A stretch of DNA of 64,000 nucleotides, from assembly GCA_014773175.1 (NCBI GenBank), contig VXCM01000326.1, forward strand, positions 62,001-126,000, written 5' to 3'. A model generated the notes under the pieces. The model had not been told where the DNA came from. It made no database searches and saw nothing but the letters and a program-made list of their open reading frames with translations. Both the position numbers and the translations under genes were made by a program. Positions 1 to 10,545 of this stretch are shown here, piece after piece. The DNA is from Lucifuga dentata (Eukaryota; Chordata; Actinopteri; Ophidiiformes; Bythitidae). The first letter of the stretch is position 1. Every line of letters starts with the position of its first letter.

Positions 1-222
1 GAGTATTTTAGGACAAAACATGTTCTCTTTGTACAGTAAAATTCTGATCCCAGAGGGTTTGAGTTTATTTCAGGCCTCTCCATTCTTAATTTCATTTCAT
101 TTCTTTTCTTTTCTTTTCTTTTTGGGTTTTCCTTTCTCCTCCCTATCCATCTCCCAAATGCATCAATCTCATTCATATGCTAGAATAAAACTCAACAAGC
201 AGCTGCCCCTGTAGAGGTTAAA

Positions 223-255
<33 letters not shown>

Positions 256-1408
256 GCACAAGTGGGCAATAAAGCAAGAGATTCATCAAACTGGGCTGCC
301 ATTCCAGTGAAAGAACTAAACAGAAGCAGAAATCATATTGGTGTTTCCTGCAATAGCACTGCTCACACTTTCTGTGTTAAAATTTTAAAGCGATACATTT
401 TCAAAATTTACATTTGTTTTGCTAGAGGTAAAATTTCTTAATTAATGCCATTTCCATCACCGCAGTCTCCCTCTTGCTTGTCCATTTCCATACTGCAACA
501 TATATATGTGCCTGGAAAGATTCTTCAATTGTAGAGTTGTAGTGGTAAATTTGCCAGAGCATGTATAGGTTTAGAAAGTATAAATGTTAATTTTGCTCAC
601 ACATGAAACATCGGCAGTACCTTCCCAGGGAAAGCCAAACTCCCGAAGATGAAAAGAAATGAGTACTGACATCATGAGGCATAAAGGTAGAAAGTGGCTG
701 CCTCTGTGGGGACAGAGGTGACCCTTATGGTGCCCAGCATTGGGGACAAAGTAGTGACAAGGATTATAACAGCATAGGGAATTTGATATCCCAAATGTAG
801 GGAGGAGGAGGAATATACAACCATACTTGGAGCTGAAAGTTAACAAGGTTTTATAATTGAATACACACAGACAACCCCAGCTTTCACCTAGCCTTTCCCT
901 TCCCATCGCCTCATTTCTCCCCAGGATCTAACCATTGGCAAAACATAAAGTCACAGAAAGAAAATATGGGAAACAAAGCAAGAGAAAGTAAATCAAACAG
1001 TTATAGAATGGTCTGTCACTTTTTCACTTGCACGATCAGACATCGCCTGTGGTATACTATCAGAAATTTATTTTTAAATGGACAAATGAGTTTGTCTGAG
1101 ATGGCCTCCTGGAAAACAGAGAATAAACCATAAAGATGCCAGAAATGCAAATTAATATAATGATTTAATATGATTTAATCAAATCTCTCACTATCACAGC
1201 AGTCTCTCTTATTAACAACATCAAACCCACTAATGTTCAAAAGAGATGGTCAATTCAATTAAATCTAAAACCCATTGATTAATGCCTCTCAAGTTTACAT
1301 CTCCATTTCCATCTGACCAATCAACACATTAAGCCTGTTTGGGCAGATATGGACCATGTCCATTCTGTCAGGTCTACATGGGCACAATGGGAATGCAGAC
1401 TATGTGGC
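1..1408. other. Non-coding stretch, no gene seen
   Basis: A+T-rich sequence with no open frame that resembles a protein. It contains a T/C-rich run near 90-130 and a 30-base A run at 224-253. A weak inverted pair (GGTCTACA near 1370 and TGTAGACC near 1411) lies at the right edge. No transposon ends or splice-like signals were convincing. Confidence 0.6.
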
Positions 1409-1803
1409 ACTGTAGACCCATTGTTGCATAGTGACTGACTGTACACAGATTAGTTGGCCATTTCCTCCAATCTGGCAAAGTCTACGATGTTTCATTCCAA
1501 CCTCAAACAGACTCGCAATGACTGTATTATTATCAGGGGTGCACATTATTTTTTCAGTCTGCTACTAAAATAAGTAAACAAGTATTACTTATGTGATGAT
1601 GTAATGGAGATGTTCAGCCCTATCTTTACACTGGCTAAGTGTAACCTTTCTTGATTACATTAGGGGCCTGACTGGGCACCCCATCCAACATAACTTACAG
1701 TGTTCATGGGTGGAGCTAAGAAGTCATGTTGTTGTTGTCTGGTGTCAGTCAATTCAAGCTTTATTCAAGGCTACTTTGGCTACTATGTAACAACTATGTG
1801 GCC

Positions 1804-1840
<37 letters not shown>

Positions 1841-2050
1841 AGAGAATTTCATCAAAAGCCCATTCACTGACCAATCTTCATCTTGGGATACTTGTGGTTA
1901 TGGTTTAACTACACTGTTTTAGAGGTTTTAGCAGTGCAAATGGATTTCTTTTCTTCTACTTTTCCAGCAGACAAGATTCTGCAAGGCATTTTGCCCCCAA
2001 CCTGTGCCCACCCCCGCAACTGACAATAAACATTCATTTTACAGTGCGAG

Positions 2051-2181
2051 TCTGTATCATGAGGGAAAACTGGAATGAAATTTGATGAGAACTCAGATTT
2101 GGCAAACCTCAGAATNTCTGTATCATGAGGGAAAACTGGAATGAAATTTGATGAGAACTCAGATTTGGCAAACCTCAGAAT
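2051..2181. repeat. 65-bp direct duplication around N at 2116 (probable join artefact)
   Basis: Bases 2051-2115 recur exactly at 2117-2181 with one N between. The same 65 bases flank the N at 4100 in the paralogous unit. This fits two contigs that overlap by one k-mer and were joined without merging. Confidence 0.75.
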
Positions 2182-2482
2182 CTTGAGAGCTCTGACTTTG
2201 TCTCCATGGTGTCAGCCTTAGAAAAGGCAGCCAATGTGTCTAAAATACAAATGTGAAGAGTTTGGCTGTAGAATAGAAAGTGATAGAAAACGACTTTTGA
2301 ATTTCATAGCTTTTTTTCTTTTCCAAAAGTACAGTAGATTAGGGAAAACAAACTGAGGCAAATAGCCAACCTTTCTATCAAGTTTGTATTACAGTTTGTA
2401 GATCCAAATTACAAACTGTGTCTCTGGTAGCATGAGCAACTGTATTATAATTTAAATTTTTAATAATATTTTCCTCGACAAT

Positions 2483-2628
2483 TCTCTCTCTCTCTCACTC
2501 ACTCACTCACTCACTCACTCACTCACACAGTGCAGGTTTTAAGTTCCTCTTAAAAGCAGCNCTCACTCACTCACTCACTCACTCACTCACTCACACAGTG
2601 CAGGTTTTAAGTTCCTCTTAAAAGCAGC
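2483..2628. repeat. (CTCA)n microsatellite with N-join duplication at 2561
   Basis: A CT run grades into an ACTC/CTCA tetranucleotide array. The last 67 bases before the N (2494-2560) are repeated after it (2562-2628), so the true locus probably holds one array. Confidence 0.75.
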
Positions 2629-4034
2629 AAAACACAGATTATAAATTATTTTTTCTACATGCTTATTTCATGTTAAATTTTTATGCATCAACAAAGCCAT
2701 CTTGTGTTATCTTTTTGATGATGCACCATTATGCACTTCAAGTAAAGTGTTTCCACAGAAATCCATCTACAGCTACATATTCTACATTCTATTTTACACT
2801 TTCAAGCTTTCAGTATATTAGTACTTTGCATTTTGCTGAAGAGTGTATTTACAGTGCCTGAAGTAGCACCAGAAGCAAAACATTTTGCAATTTGCTGATC
2901 TCCATGAAAATGTAAACTATTGATGCATTTCCGCTCCATCTAAGTTGACAGCATCATTTATTAGGAAAATATATACCAAAATAATTTAACTGTTGGTAAC
3001 AAATGCAGTAAGCTCTGCTTGTATTCTCACAAGAGTCTGTGGTGAATATAAAATAGTCAACTTCATTGTAGCTTATGGAGTTTATGACCACCAGAGGCGC
3101 TCTAGACAACAATTTACATGGTATTTCATGTTTTACCACCAGATGCAAAAACTGTTCAAGCAGGGGTTGCTGTGCTACATTTTTCTGCTAGGAATATCGC
3201 CAGATGGTGGAAGTGATGAGCCAACTGTAGACCCATTGTTGCATAGTGCATAGTGACTGACTGTACACAGATTAGTTGGCCATTTCCTCCAATCTGGCAA
3301 AGTCTGTGATGTTTCATTCCAATCTCAGACTTGCAATGTCTGTATTATTATCAGGGGTGCACATCATTTTTTTTCAGTCTTTTACTACAATTTGTAAATA
3401 AGTATTACTTTTGTGATGATGTAATTGAGATGTTCAGCCCAATCTTTACGCTGGCCAAGTGTAACCTTTCCTGATGCAGTGTGAGGAAAGACAGCTGCAA
3501 CAGCTTTCCAAAACCAAGCGTGCTGGAATGGAGATAAAGGAAATTCTTAATCACCACATGTACCTGTTGCATTTTTTTGCTGCCACGCAAACACACACAC
3601 ATATACACACATTCACATACACATTTGTGTGTCCATGAGTGCATCTTAGATTTCATTATACTTATTTCCTAATGCCTTAAGTGGAGCGAGGATTAGCTGT
3701 CTGTGTGCTATTGCAGGTAATAGCGGGACCTGGTTCTTTACCTGCAGCAGGTATCTCTGCTTTCTGTCGGGTGAAATGTTCAGGTACGGCGTGAGAGTGC
3801 TGGTGAGGTCNTTTTTTCTTTTTTTTTTTTACAGAGGATTTCATCAAAAGCCCATTCACTGACCCATCTTCATCTATGGATGCTCGTGGTTATGGATACA
3901 CTGTTTTAGAGGTTTTAGCAGTGCAAATGGATTTCTTTTCTTCTACTTTTCCAGACAAGATTCTGCAAGGCATTTTGCCCCCAACCTGTGCCCACCCCCG
4001 CAATTAACAATAAACGTTCATTTTACAGTGCAAG

Positions 4035-4165
4035 TCTGTATCATGAGGGAAAACTGGAATGAAATTTGATGAGAACTCAGATTTGGCAAACCTCAGAATN
4101 TCTGTATCATGAGGGAAAACTGGAATGAAATTTGATGAGAACTCAGATTTGGCAAACCTCAGAAT
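4035..4165. repeat. 65-bp direct duplication around N at 4100 (probable join artefact)
   Basis: Bases 4035-4099 recur at 4101-4165. The N sits at the position equivalent to the N at 2116 in unit 1. Confidence 0.75.
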
Positions 4166-4290
4166 CCTGAGAGCTCTGACTTTGTCTCCATGGTGTCAGC
4201 CGTAGGAAAGGCAGCCAATGTGTCTAAAATACAAATGTGAAGGGTTTGGCTGTAGAATAGAAAGCAATAGAAAACAACTTTTGGATTTCA

Positions 4291-4325
<35 letters not shown>

Positions 4326-5325
4326 TAGATTAGGGAAAACAAACTGAGGCAAGGAGCCAACCTTTCTATCCAGTTTGTATTATAATTGATCCACATTACA
4401 AACTGTCTCTACTAACATGAGCAACTGTATTATTATTTAAATATTTTTTTCTCGACATGGGTGTAATCTCTCTCTCTCTTTCACACACACACACGCACAC
4501 ACACAGTGCAGTTATAGGTTCCTCTTAAAATCAGCAAAACAGATCATAAATTATTGTTTCTACATGCTATTTCATGTTTCATTTTTACTGCATCAACAAT
4601 GTCATCTTGTGTTAACTTTTTGATAATGTGCCATTATGCACTTCAAGTAAAGTGTTTCCACAGAAATCCATCTACAGCTGTATATTCTACATTCTATTTT
4701 ACACTTTCAAGCTTTTAGTACACTAGTGCAGTGCCCGTTGAAAATGTGCCTGTTCGGACCAGGCCGGTCTTTATGGTGTGCACTGCAGCCTGCCATAATT
4801 TTGTTCTGCTCACCCTTGTGAGTTAGCTTTGTTTGCAGTACACGTTGAAAACATGCCTGTTCGGACCGGGCCGGACTTTATGGTGTGCACTGCAGCTTGC
4901 CATTATTGTTCGTGGAGCAGAGCATATATGCTGCCATGCCTGGGGGATATCCTGTCTTGTGAGCTACTTTCTACCAGCACAGCTGAAGTCAAGAACCGCT
5001 CATCCAAATAACTTCACACGCAGCACTGCATGTTCTTGGGTCCTGAGCAATGTACCTACCGAATATCAACTTCATACAGTGCCAAGTTCTAGAGATATTG
5101 GTGCCACAGGCAGACAGACAGATTTCTGGATTTATAGTGAAGTTTATGGTTAAGATGTATCCATGAAGCATGTATTCCTTAGAGCTTAGCCTTTGTTCAA
5201 AACATACCGAAGCCAAATTTTTAGTATTTTAATAATTGGCTCCTCTTAAGTGAGGTGAAAGCCCCTGACTGCAAAAACTGGATTAACATGAGGGAATTCA
5301 TCTGTAAATAATTAAGGTTTTTAAA

Positions 5326-5484
5326 TTTAAAAAAATAAATAAATAAATAAATAAATAAGAGACAAAGACTTTAGTATTGAATGACCAACGCACATACAAC
5401 AACCCTTTATTATAAAATGCGCAGTGGTTCTCCACTAAAGTTTTTAGCATACCAAGCACCTGAAGCTGAGAAAGCAAGAGAGAC

Positions 5485-5519
<35 letters not shown>
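5326..5519. repeat. (AAAT)n and (GA)n microsatellites
   Basis: An AAAT array at about 5328-5357 and a GA array at about 5487-5518, which ends at an N (5520). No long duplication is visible across this N. Confidence 0.85.
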
Positions 5520-5632
5520 NGGGTCCTGCACTGTCCATATCTTTCTCGCTCAAAGTCTATGTCTCTCCATCTGTCTTCCGAGACAGATGGAGAGAGATGG
5601 AGAGACAGACAGTTCATTTCATTCATTTACCA

Positions 5633-6570
5633 TATATACTCAAGTATTAGCTGAGTTTTTTTTTTTTGTTTTTTTTTTATATATACCAAATTTCACAATG
5701 CAAATCAGGGGTCAGCTTATACATGAGTAATTCAAATCAGATCCCATGCAGAGAACGAAAATTCCAGGGGTGGAAATACTACCTATTACCACTACCCATG
5801 GAAAATAGTTAAAATCATACCTTAGAATGATGTATTTCCTGACTAAACATCTAATTAAGCAGATTTTGCGGCGGCCAGTAAGCCGTGATCCGTCAGTTAC
5901 GGTAATCAGCTGCTGAAATAAATATCATGNTGCGGCGGCCAGTAAGCCGTGATCCGTCAGTTACGGTAATCAGCTGCTGAAATAAATATCATGTTTTTTA
6001 CCAGTAAATGGATTATTTTCAGAAAATCAGAGGATTACTATGGCAATACCCAGAAAAACAGGTAATTTGCTAAACAAATAAATTGATGGAACAACGTCAG
6101 GGGGTTGAGGGAATTCCAAAACTCTGTATGGAAGAATGTCCAGCACATAGACAGACCTGCATCAACTCAGGTACAGGATAATTACTGAAAACACGTAATG
6201 GGTGAGATTCTTAACAAAAACAAAACTCGCCATAATTACACAGCTAAAAAAGCTAAATAAGTGCCGTGATAATTATAGCTCATTTGTAAAGCTTTCCTTA
6301 ACTTCATCAATGCAATTCAGACAAGAAAGATGAGTGCAGAAAACTTAATGTTAGCTAATGTCACTTACGGTAATCAATGTTTACCGGTACCGGTACATGG
6401 ATTATTTTCATAAAATCACAGGAATACTATGACAATACCCAGAAAATCAGGTAATCTGCTAAACAAATAAATTGATGGAACGAGATCGGGGGTCAGCTTA
6501 TATGCGGGTTTCTTTAAAAATCTAAATTTGCAGGTCAAAATCAAGGGGTCAGCTTATAGTCAACTATATA
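5633..6570. mobile_element. Nested TIR DNA element (MITE-like), ~0.9 kb
   Basis: The left end TATATACTCAAGTATTAGCTGA and the reverse complement of the right end (TATATAGTTGACTATAAGCTGA) form an imperfect inverted repeat of about 22-25 bases. The motif GGGGTCAGCTTATA recurs near both ends. Two related blocks of about 110 bases, at about 5999-6113 and 6385-6496, form an internal direct repeat. A false 63-bp duplication around N at 5930 inflates the length. No coding frame is present, so it is non-autonomous. A TA target site is likely but the superfamily is not certain. It lies inside the 4727-7305 insertion. Confidence 0.6.
5867..5993. repeat. 63-bp direct duplication around N at 5930 (probable join artefact)
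   Basis: Bases 5867-5929 recur at 5931-5993 with only the N between them. Confidence 0.75.
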
Positions 6571-6609
6571 CGTAATTACAGTCGAAGCTGACCCAGTTTG
6601 GACCAGAGC

Positions 6610-6646
6610 GTGTTCACCCAACGTGAACACAACTTTGGGTGAACAC
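6610..6646. repeat. Short palindromic cluster (GTGTTCACCC/GGGTGAACAC)
   Basis: GTGTTCACCCA at 6610 pairs with TGGGTGAACAC ending at 6646, with a further CGTGAACAC inside the loop. It is a small inverted repeat inside the 4727-7305 insertion. Confidence 0.6.
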
Positions 6647-6678
6647 GTAACGTTAACCTTAATATAGGTTAACAAAAT

Positions 6679-6795
6679 ATTAACCTAAGCAGAAAAGAGA
6701 GACATCTGCTGTCTGCTGTAGCTACAGAACCGCTTCTTTCTGCAGCAGCACACAAACAGCCCATCCTCACTGCAAGCATTGTTTTCAAGCATCAG
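6679..6795 (+). repeat. Dispersed repeat, copy A (related to 31384)
   Basis: The block starting TTAACCTAAGCAGAAAAG, followed by GAGAGACATCTGCTGT and later AAACAGCCCATCCTCACTGCA, is closely matched at about 31384-31480. It is a dispersed repeat of unknown class. Confidence 0.6.
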
Positions 6796-6848
6796 GAAAT
6801 AACTGATGAAATGAAAGAAACACTGTGACTTTCGCGCATAGACAAATA

Positions 6849-6850
<2 letters not shown>

Positions 6851-6879
<29 letters not shown>
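6851..6879. repeat. (GT)n microsatellite
   Basis: Uninterrupted GT dinucleotides. Confidence 0.95.
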
Positions 6880-6882
<3 letters not shown>

Positions 6883-7656
6883 CGCATGTACTAGTATTGC
6901 ACTTCTTAAAAAATAAAGAAATATGCAATAAGCAAGAAGTTTCCTCTGTAAAGTTGAATAGCCTAAGTCTGGTAATATTAGACAGTCTGAATCTGCATTG
7001 AGGAAAAAGTGCAGTGTCCGTTTCCACAGCCTGCCATTAGTGCCCATGGAGCGAGCATACACTGGACTGGTGCAATGGCAGGATACTGGAGCATATCCTG
7101 CCACTGCGCCTGAAGCATATCGTGCAGACTACTTTTTACCAGCACAGCTGAATTCAAGAACTGCTAATCCAAACAACTTAACATGCAACACTGCACATCC
7201 TTGGGTCCTGAGTATTATACCTGCCGCATTATCAACCTCATACAGTGCCGGGTTCTAGAGATATTGGTGCCACAGACAGACAGAGAATACTATCTTTATA
7301 GATAGATTAGTACTTTGCATTTTGCTGAAGAGTGTATTTACAGTGCCTGAAGTAGCACCAGAAGCAAAACATTTTGCAGTTTGCTGATCTGCATGAAAAT
7401 GTCAACTATTGATGCATTTCTGCTCCATCTAAGTTGACAGTATCATTTATTTGGAAAATATATACCAAAATAATTTTACTCTTGGTAACAAATTCAGCTG
7501 TGTTTGTATTCTCACAAGTGTCTGTGGTGAATATAAAATAGTCAACTTCATTGTAGCTTGTGGAGTTTATGACCACTAGAGGCATTGTAGAACGACAATT
7601 TACAGTATATTTCATGTTTGCCAGGAATATTGCCAGATGGTGGAAGTGATGAGCCA

Positions 7657-7879
7657 TTAAAGGTAGCAACACATCAACTAAAGAAAAGAAATAATTAAAA
7701 AAAAAAAAAAAAAAAANAAAAAAAAAAAAAAAAAACATAAAAAAGACAAAATAATGCAGGGTTCTAACATTCAAAAATGGCTCTGCAAATGTTTAATGAA
7801 TGGTAACTCATTTAACATGATTTTTACAGCTTGAGGATACCCAAAGCATTTCAGTATGAACAAATCTCTATTTCATTAC
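7657..7879. other. Spacer with poly-A/N join at 7717
   Basis: Short non-coding spacer between the tandem duplication and the hAT-like element. It contains an A-run broken by an N at 7717. Confidence 0.6.
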
Positions 7880-8521
7880 CAGAGTTGGGAGGGTTTCTTT
7901 AAAAATGTAATCCGGTACAGTTACTAATTTCCTGCTAAAAAATGCAATCAGTAATAACGTAATCTAACGACAGCAATAATAGAATAATAATGTAATGATT
8001 ACTTTCCGTTACTTTTGGATTACTTCATTGTCAAATGTGCACATAAAGACCAGAGAAAAGAAATATCAATAAGACTATTTTTATATGTTTTATATAGACT
8101 TTTATTTAAGTATATTCTGTAAAACAACAGGTTATCTTCGGCACTTGGCCTATGGCCTCGTGCCTACGACCGAATCACAGCCGTGTTGATATTCAGTACA
8201 ACTGCACAACCGCAAGTGTGATATTGCTTTTATACAACAGTTCTACAAGCGCCATTTATTAGCTAACAGTAATAAGCAACAACAGATTATTATTATTTAT
8301 TTATTTAATCATTTATTTGGCTTCACCAACACAAACAGTTCTGCAGCTGGACTGTTGCTGAGCAACACATAAACATTTTCCTGCATACTGGCTTGCTGGC
8401 TACTTTGTGTACACATTACCGTAGGCCAGCTACTTTGTATAATCATATCTGTATGTTTCCATTTATTGTGCAACCAGTGAAATAGGAGTCTATTGACAGT
8501 AGCTTTGGTGGCATGTGTGAT

Positions 8522-8909
8522 CTAGCCCTGCACGGGCCTCGGGACGCATCGGGCCCTGAGGCATTTACAAATCGGGCTGAGCTTCAGGCTAAATTTCACA
8601 ACACTGTCTCGGCCGGGAAGGGCTCGGACTTTTTTTTTTTTTGCCCTTCTCTCTCCATTCACAGTCATAACACACTCCTGATGCTGCGCTCACGTTGGTG
8701 CTCAGAAACTGCAGCCATCGCTGTTTTCTGAACGCTGCAACAGCAGCTGACAGCCGCTACTTTTACTTTGAAAAGAGCCAAACTTCCAGTTCTGACAGAA
8801 AAAAAAAAAAAAAAAAAAAAANAAAAAAAAAAAAAAAAGCAGCGGGGGGCTGGGGCTGAGAATTTCATTAAGTATGGCTTTTGGTCAGGTTCGGACTGCA
8901 GGGCTCCAC
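8522..8909. mobile_element. Small nested hAT-type MITE, ~0.39 kb
   Basis: A perfect 8-bp direct duplication TGTGTGAT flanks the element at 8514-8521 and 8910-8917. Near each end, AGCCCTGCA and TGCAGGGCT form an inverted pair. The end regions are G+C-rich (CGGGCC, GGTTCGGAC) compared with the surroundings. There is no coding frame. An A-run with an N at 8822 lies inside. It inserted into the larger element at 7880-9880, so it is the younger of the two. Confidence 0.7.
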
Positions 8910-9201
8910 TGTGTGATTCCGATGAGTTAACAGCTTGATCAGATAGTACATTGCTCCATCATTTCCTGCTCTCCATGGATGGTCTCCAGTTAATACAGGC
9001 TAATTAACGGTTATCAGAACGCCTCTAAAGTGGAGTGATATGTATAGTTAAAAGTCCCAGTGCTGTTATACTGTAGGCCTACTCCAATATCAGCACTCCT
9101 GGAATGCCTCTTGTCCAGTCAAAATGCTTGGTCGGAACTAACTGTTGTATAATTCTATTTATTCTACTACATTCAAGAAATAGAACACAGGTTATAATAA
9201 T

Positions 9202-9204
<3 letters not shown>

Positions 9205-9239
<35 letters not shown>
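9205..9239. repeat. (GA)n microsatellite
   Basis: GA dinucleotide array inside the hAT-like element. Confidence 0.95.
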
Positions 9240-9242
<3 letters not shown>

Positions 9243-9888
9243 TAACTGATTGTTATGGTGTTATGACCTACAGTAGTTTTTGTTTTTACATCACCAAACT
9301 AACAGCCATCTCTCTGCTTCATTGAGAGTCACTACAATAATAATAATAACTGGTAGTTGGTGGTATTGAAATGCTGGTTAGCTTTGGCTGCCTGGTTTCT
9401 GTATAGCGGTTGGTCTTACCTGCAGCTATTTCTTTAGATTAGATGTTGCGTTTTTGGATGCTGACGGTATTTTCACAGCTGGAAGGCATAAATTGCACTG
9501 TGATGTTATTCCCCTTTCTGCAGACAAAATAGTGGCAAAATTTCCACAGTGAAAGCATTTTTTTTTTCACTGGCGTCCATAGCGATGCTTATAAACATTC
9601 GTTCTGATGAAGAATGGTGTTGCAAGAGATGTTGTGTGCTCATGCACACGTCTTGCGTGTGCTTGGCAGAAAATCGTTCTTGATCATTTTACAAGTGTAA
9701 TCCTGATAGTAATCCCCATTTTTTACCACATTGTATCAGTAATCTGATTACATTTTTTTCTGTAACTGTAATGGAAAACAGTTACTTTATTTTTTTTTTT
9801 TTTTTTTTNTTTTTTTTTTTTTTTTTTAGTATCCTGTATAAGTAACGCCATTACATGTATTCCGTTACTACTCAAGTTTGTTCATTAT

Positions 9889-10443
9889 AATGGAAGCACC
9901 ACGAGGCACCTTTAAAACAAGAAAAACTCTGATATGAGCTACAAATAATCCATAAAAGCTGATTACTACACAGACTATGGTCCGTTCTTTCAGTTAATGA
10001 AATTTATTTTTAACATAGAATCAGCCATTTGTGACCCTCTCCTAATAAAACCATGGCATTATTGAGCTCAGCAGGGCGGTGAGCCTTATGTCCATCCCTT
10101 TTGTCATAATTTTGACAATAATGAGACATCAGCTAGACATCAGTATCATTCTGATGGATCTGCAGATCAAATCCATATAGTTGGAAATAAAGCGTTAAGA
10201 GGGTTCGCAGGGAAATATGGTACTCAATTATAATTTATTGATAACAGTGTAGAACATGAAGCCAGAAGCAGATACCCATAACTCTGCTAAATCTTCTCAA
10301 CATATCATTAAAAAATGACTCCAAGCACTCATTAATGATTTCTGTGGTAGTTAGGACTTTTACCTGGCAGGGTTCACAGCCATTACACTTTATTACCTCT
10401 AAGTAAAACAAGGAGGGCTGTTCTTTATTCTTTTAAAGTTTAA

Positions 10444-10480
<37 letters not shown>

Positions 10481-10508
10481 AGGTTAAATATCTTACTGGG
10501 ATTNTTAA

Positions 10509-10545
<37 letters not shown>

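Larger units (their letters stand above)
1409..3223 (+). repeat. Tandem duplication, unit 1 (uninterrupted)
   Basis: This unit runs from ACTGTAGACCCATTG to GATGGTGGAAGTGATGAGCCA and is followed at once by a second unit starting with the same bases at 3224. Long blocks match unit 2 closely: 1409-1657 with 3224-3475, 1838-2820 with 3830-4720, and 2822-3223 with 7307-7656. The stretch 1658-1812 does not match its counterpart. Because the unit lacks the insertion found in unit 2, it shows the pre-insertion site (around TATATTAGTACTTTGC, 2815-2830). Two N joins at 2116 and 2561 add false local duplications. Confidence 0.8.
4727..7305 (+). mobile_element. Unclassified ~2.6 kb insertion with direct-repeat ends
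   Basis: The insertion is defined by comparison with the empty site in unit 1. It starts with TGCAGTGCCCGTTG and ends with TTTATAGATAG, flanked by ACTAG on the left and ATTAG on the right, a possible short TSD. The left part (about 4727-5155) and right part (about 7010-7305) are related direct repeats sharing blocks such as ACCAGCACAGCTGAA, TTGGGTCCTGAG and GTTCTAGAGATATTGGTGCC. The left part also contains an internal tandem of a roughly 65-base block (near 4731 and 4837). No transposase or reverse transcriptase frame is visible. It could be a non-autonomous Helitron-like element or two copies of one short element that flank captured DNA. The class is not settled. Confidence 0.6.
3224..7656 (+). 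repeat. Tandem duplication, unit 2 (split by insertion)
   Basis: Second copy of the 1409-3223 unit in the same orientation. It holds unmatched sequence at about 3476-3811 and is opened by a 2.6 kb insertion at 4727-7305. The remainder of the unit resumes with ATTAGTACTTTGC at about 7306. Point differences and a small deletion near 7610, relative to unit 1 around 3130-3175, show that the copies have diverged, so this is a real old duplication rather than an assembly echo. Confidence 0.8.
7880..9880. mobile_element. Non-autonomous hAT-like element, ~2 kb
   Basis: The left end is CAGAGTTGGGAGGGT and the right end is ACTACTCAAGTTTG, whose reverse complement CAAACTTGAGTAGT forms an imperfect TIR. 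The flanks TTCATTAC (7872-7879) and TTCATTAT (9881-9888) make an 8-bp target duplication with one mismatch, the hallmark of hAT insertions. Both subterminal regions are rich in GTTAC/GTAAC motifs (for example TCCGGTACAGTTACT at the left and CATTACATGTATTCCGTTAC at the right), as in fish hAT elements that begin with a GTTGGGGAGTAAC-type end. No transposase frame remains. It carries a nested element at 8522-8909 and N joins at 8822 and 9809. Confidence 0.8.

Noticed and set aside
3088..3101. CCACCAGAGGCGCT as a CTCF site
   Set aside because: One base is missing from the core relative to the consensus, and the tandem copy near 7570 is further from it.
5461..5530. False duplication at N 5520
   Set aside because: No copy of the left flank is visible to the right of the N. 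Only the GA array ends there.
6685..7104. 139-codon minus frame
   Set aside because: It spans the GT microsatellite and the end of the inserted element, so it is non-coding.
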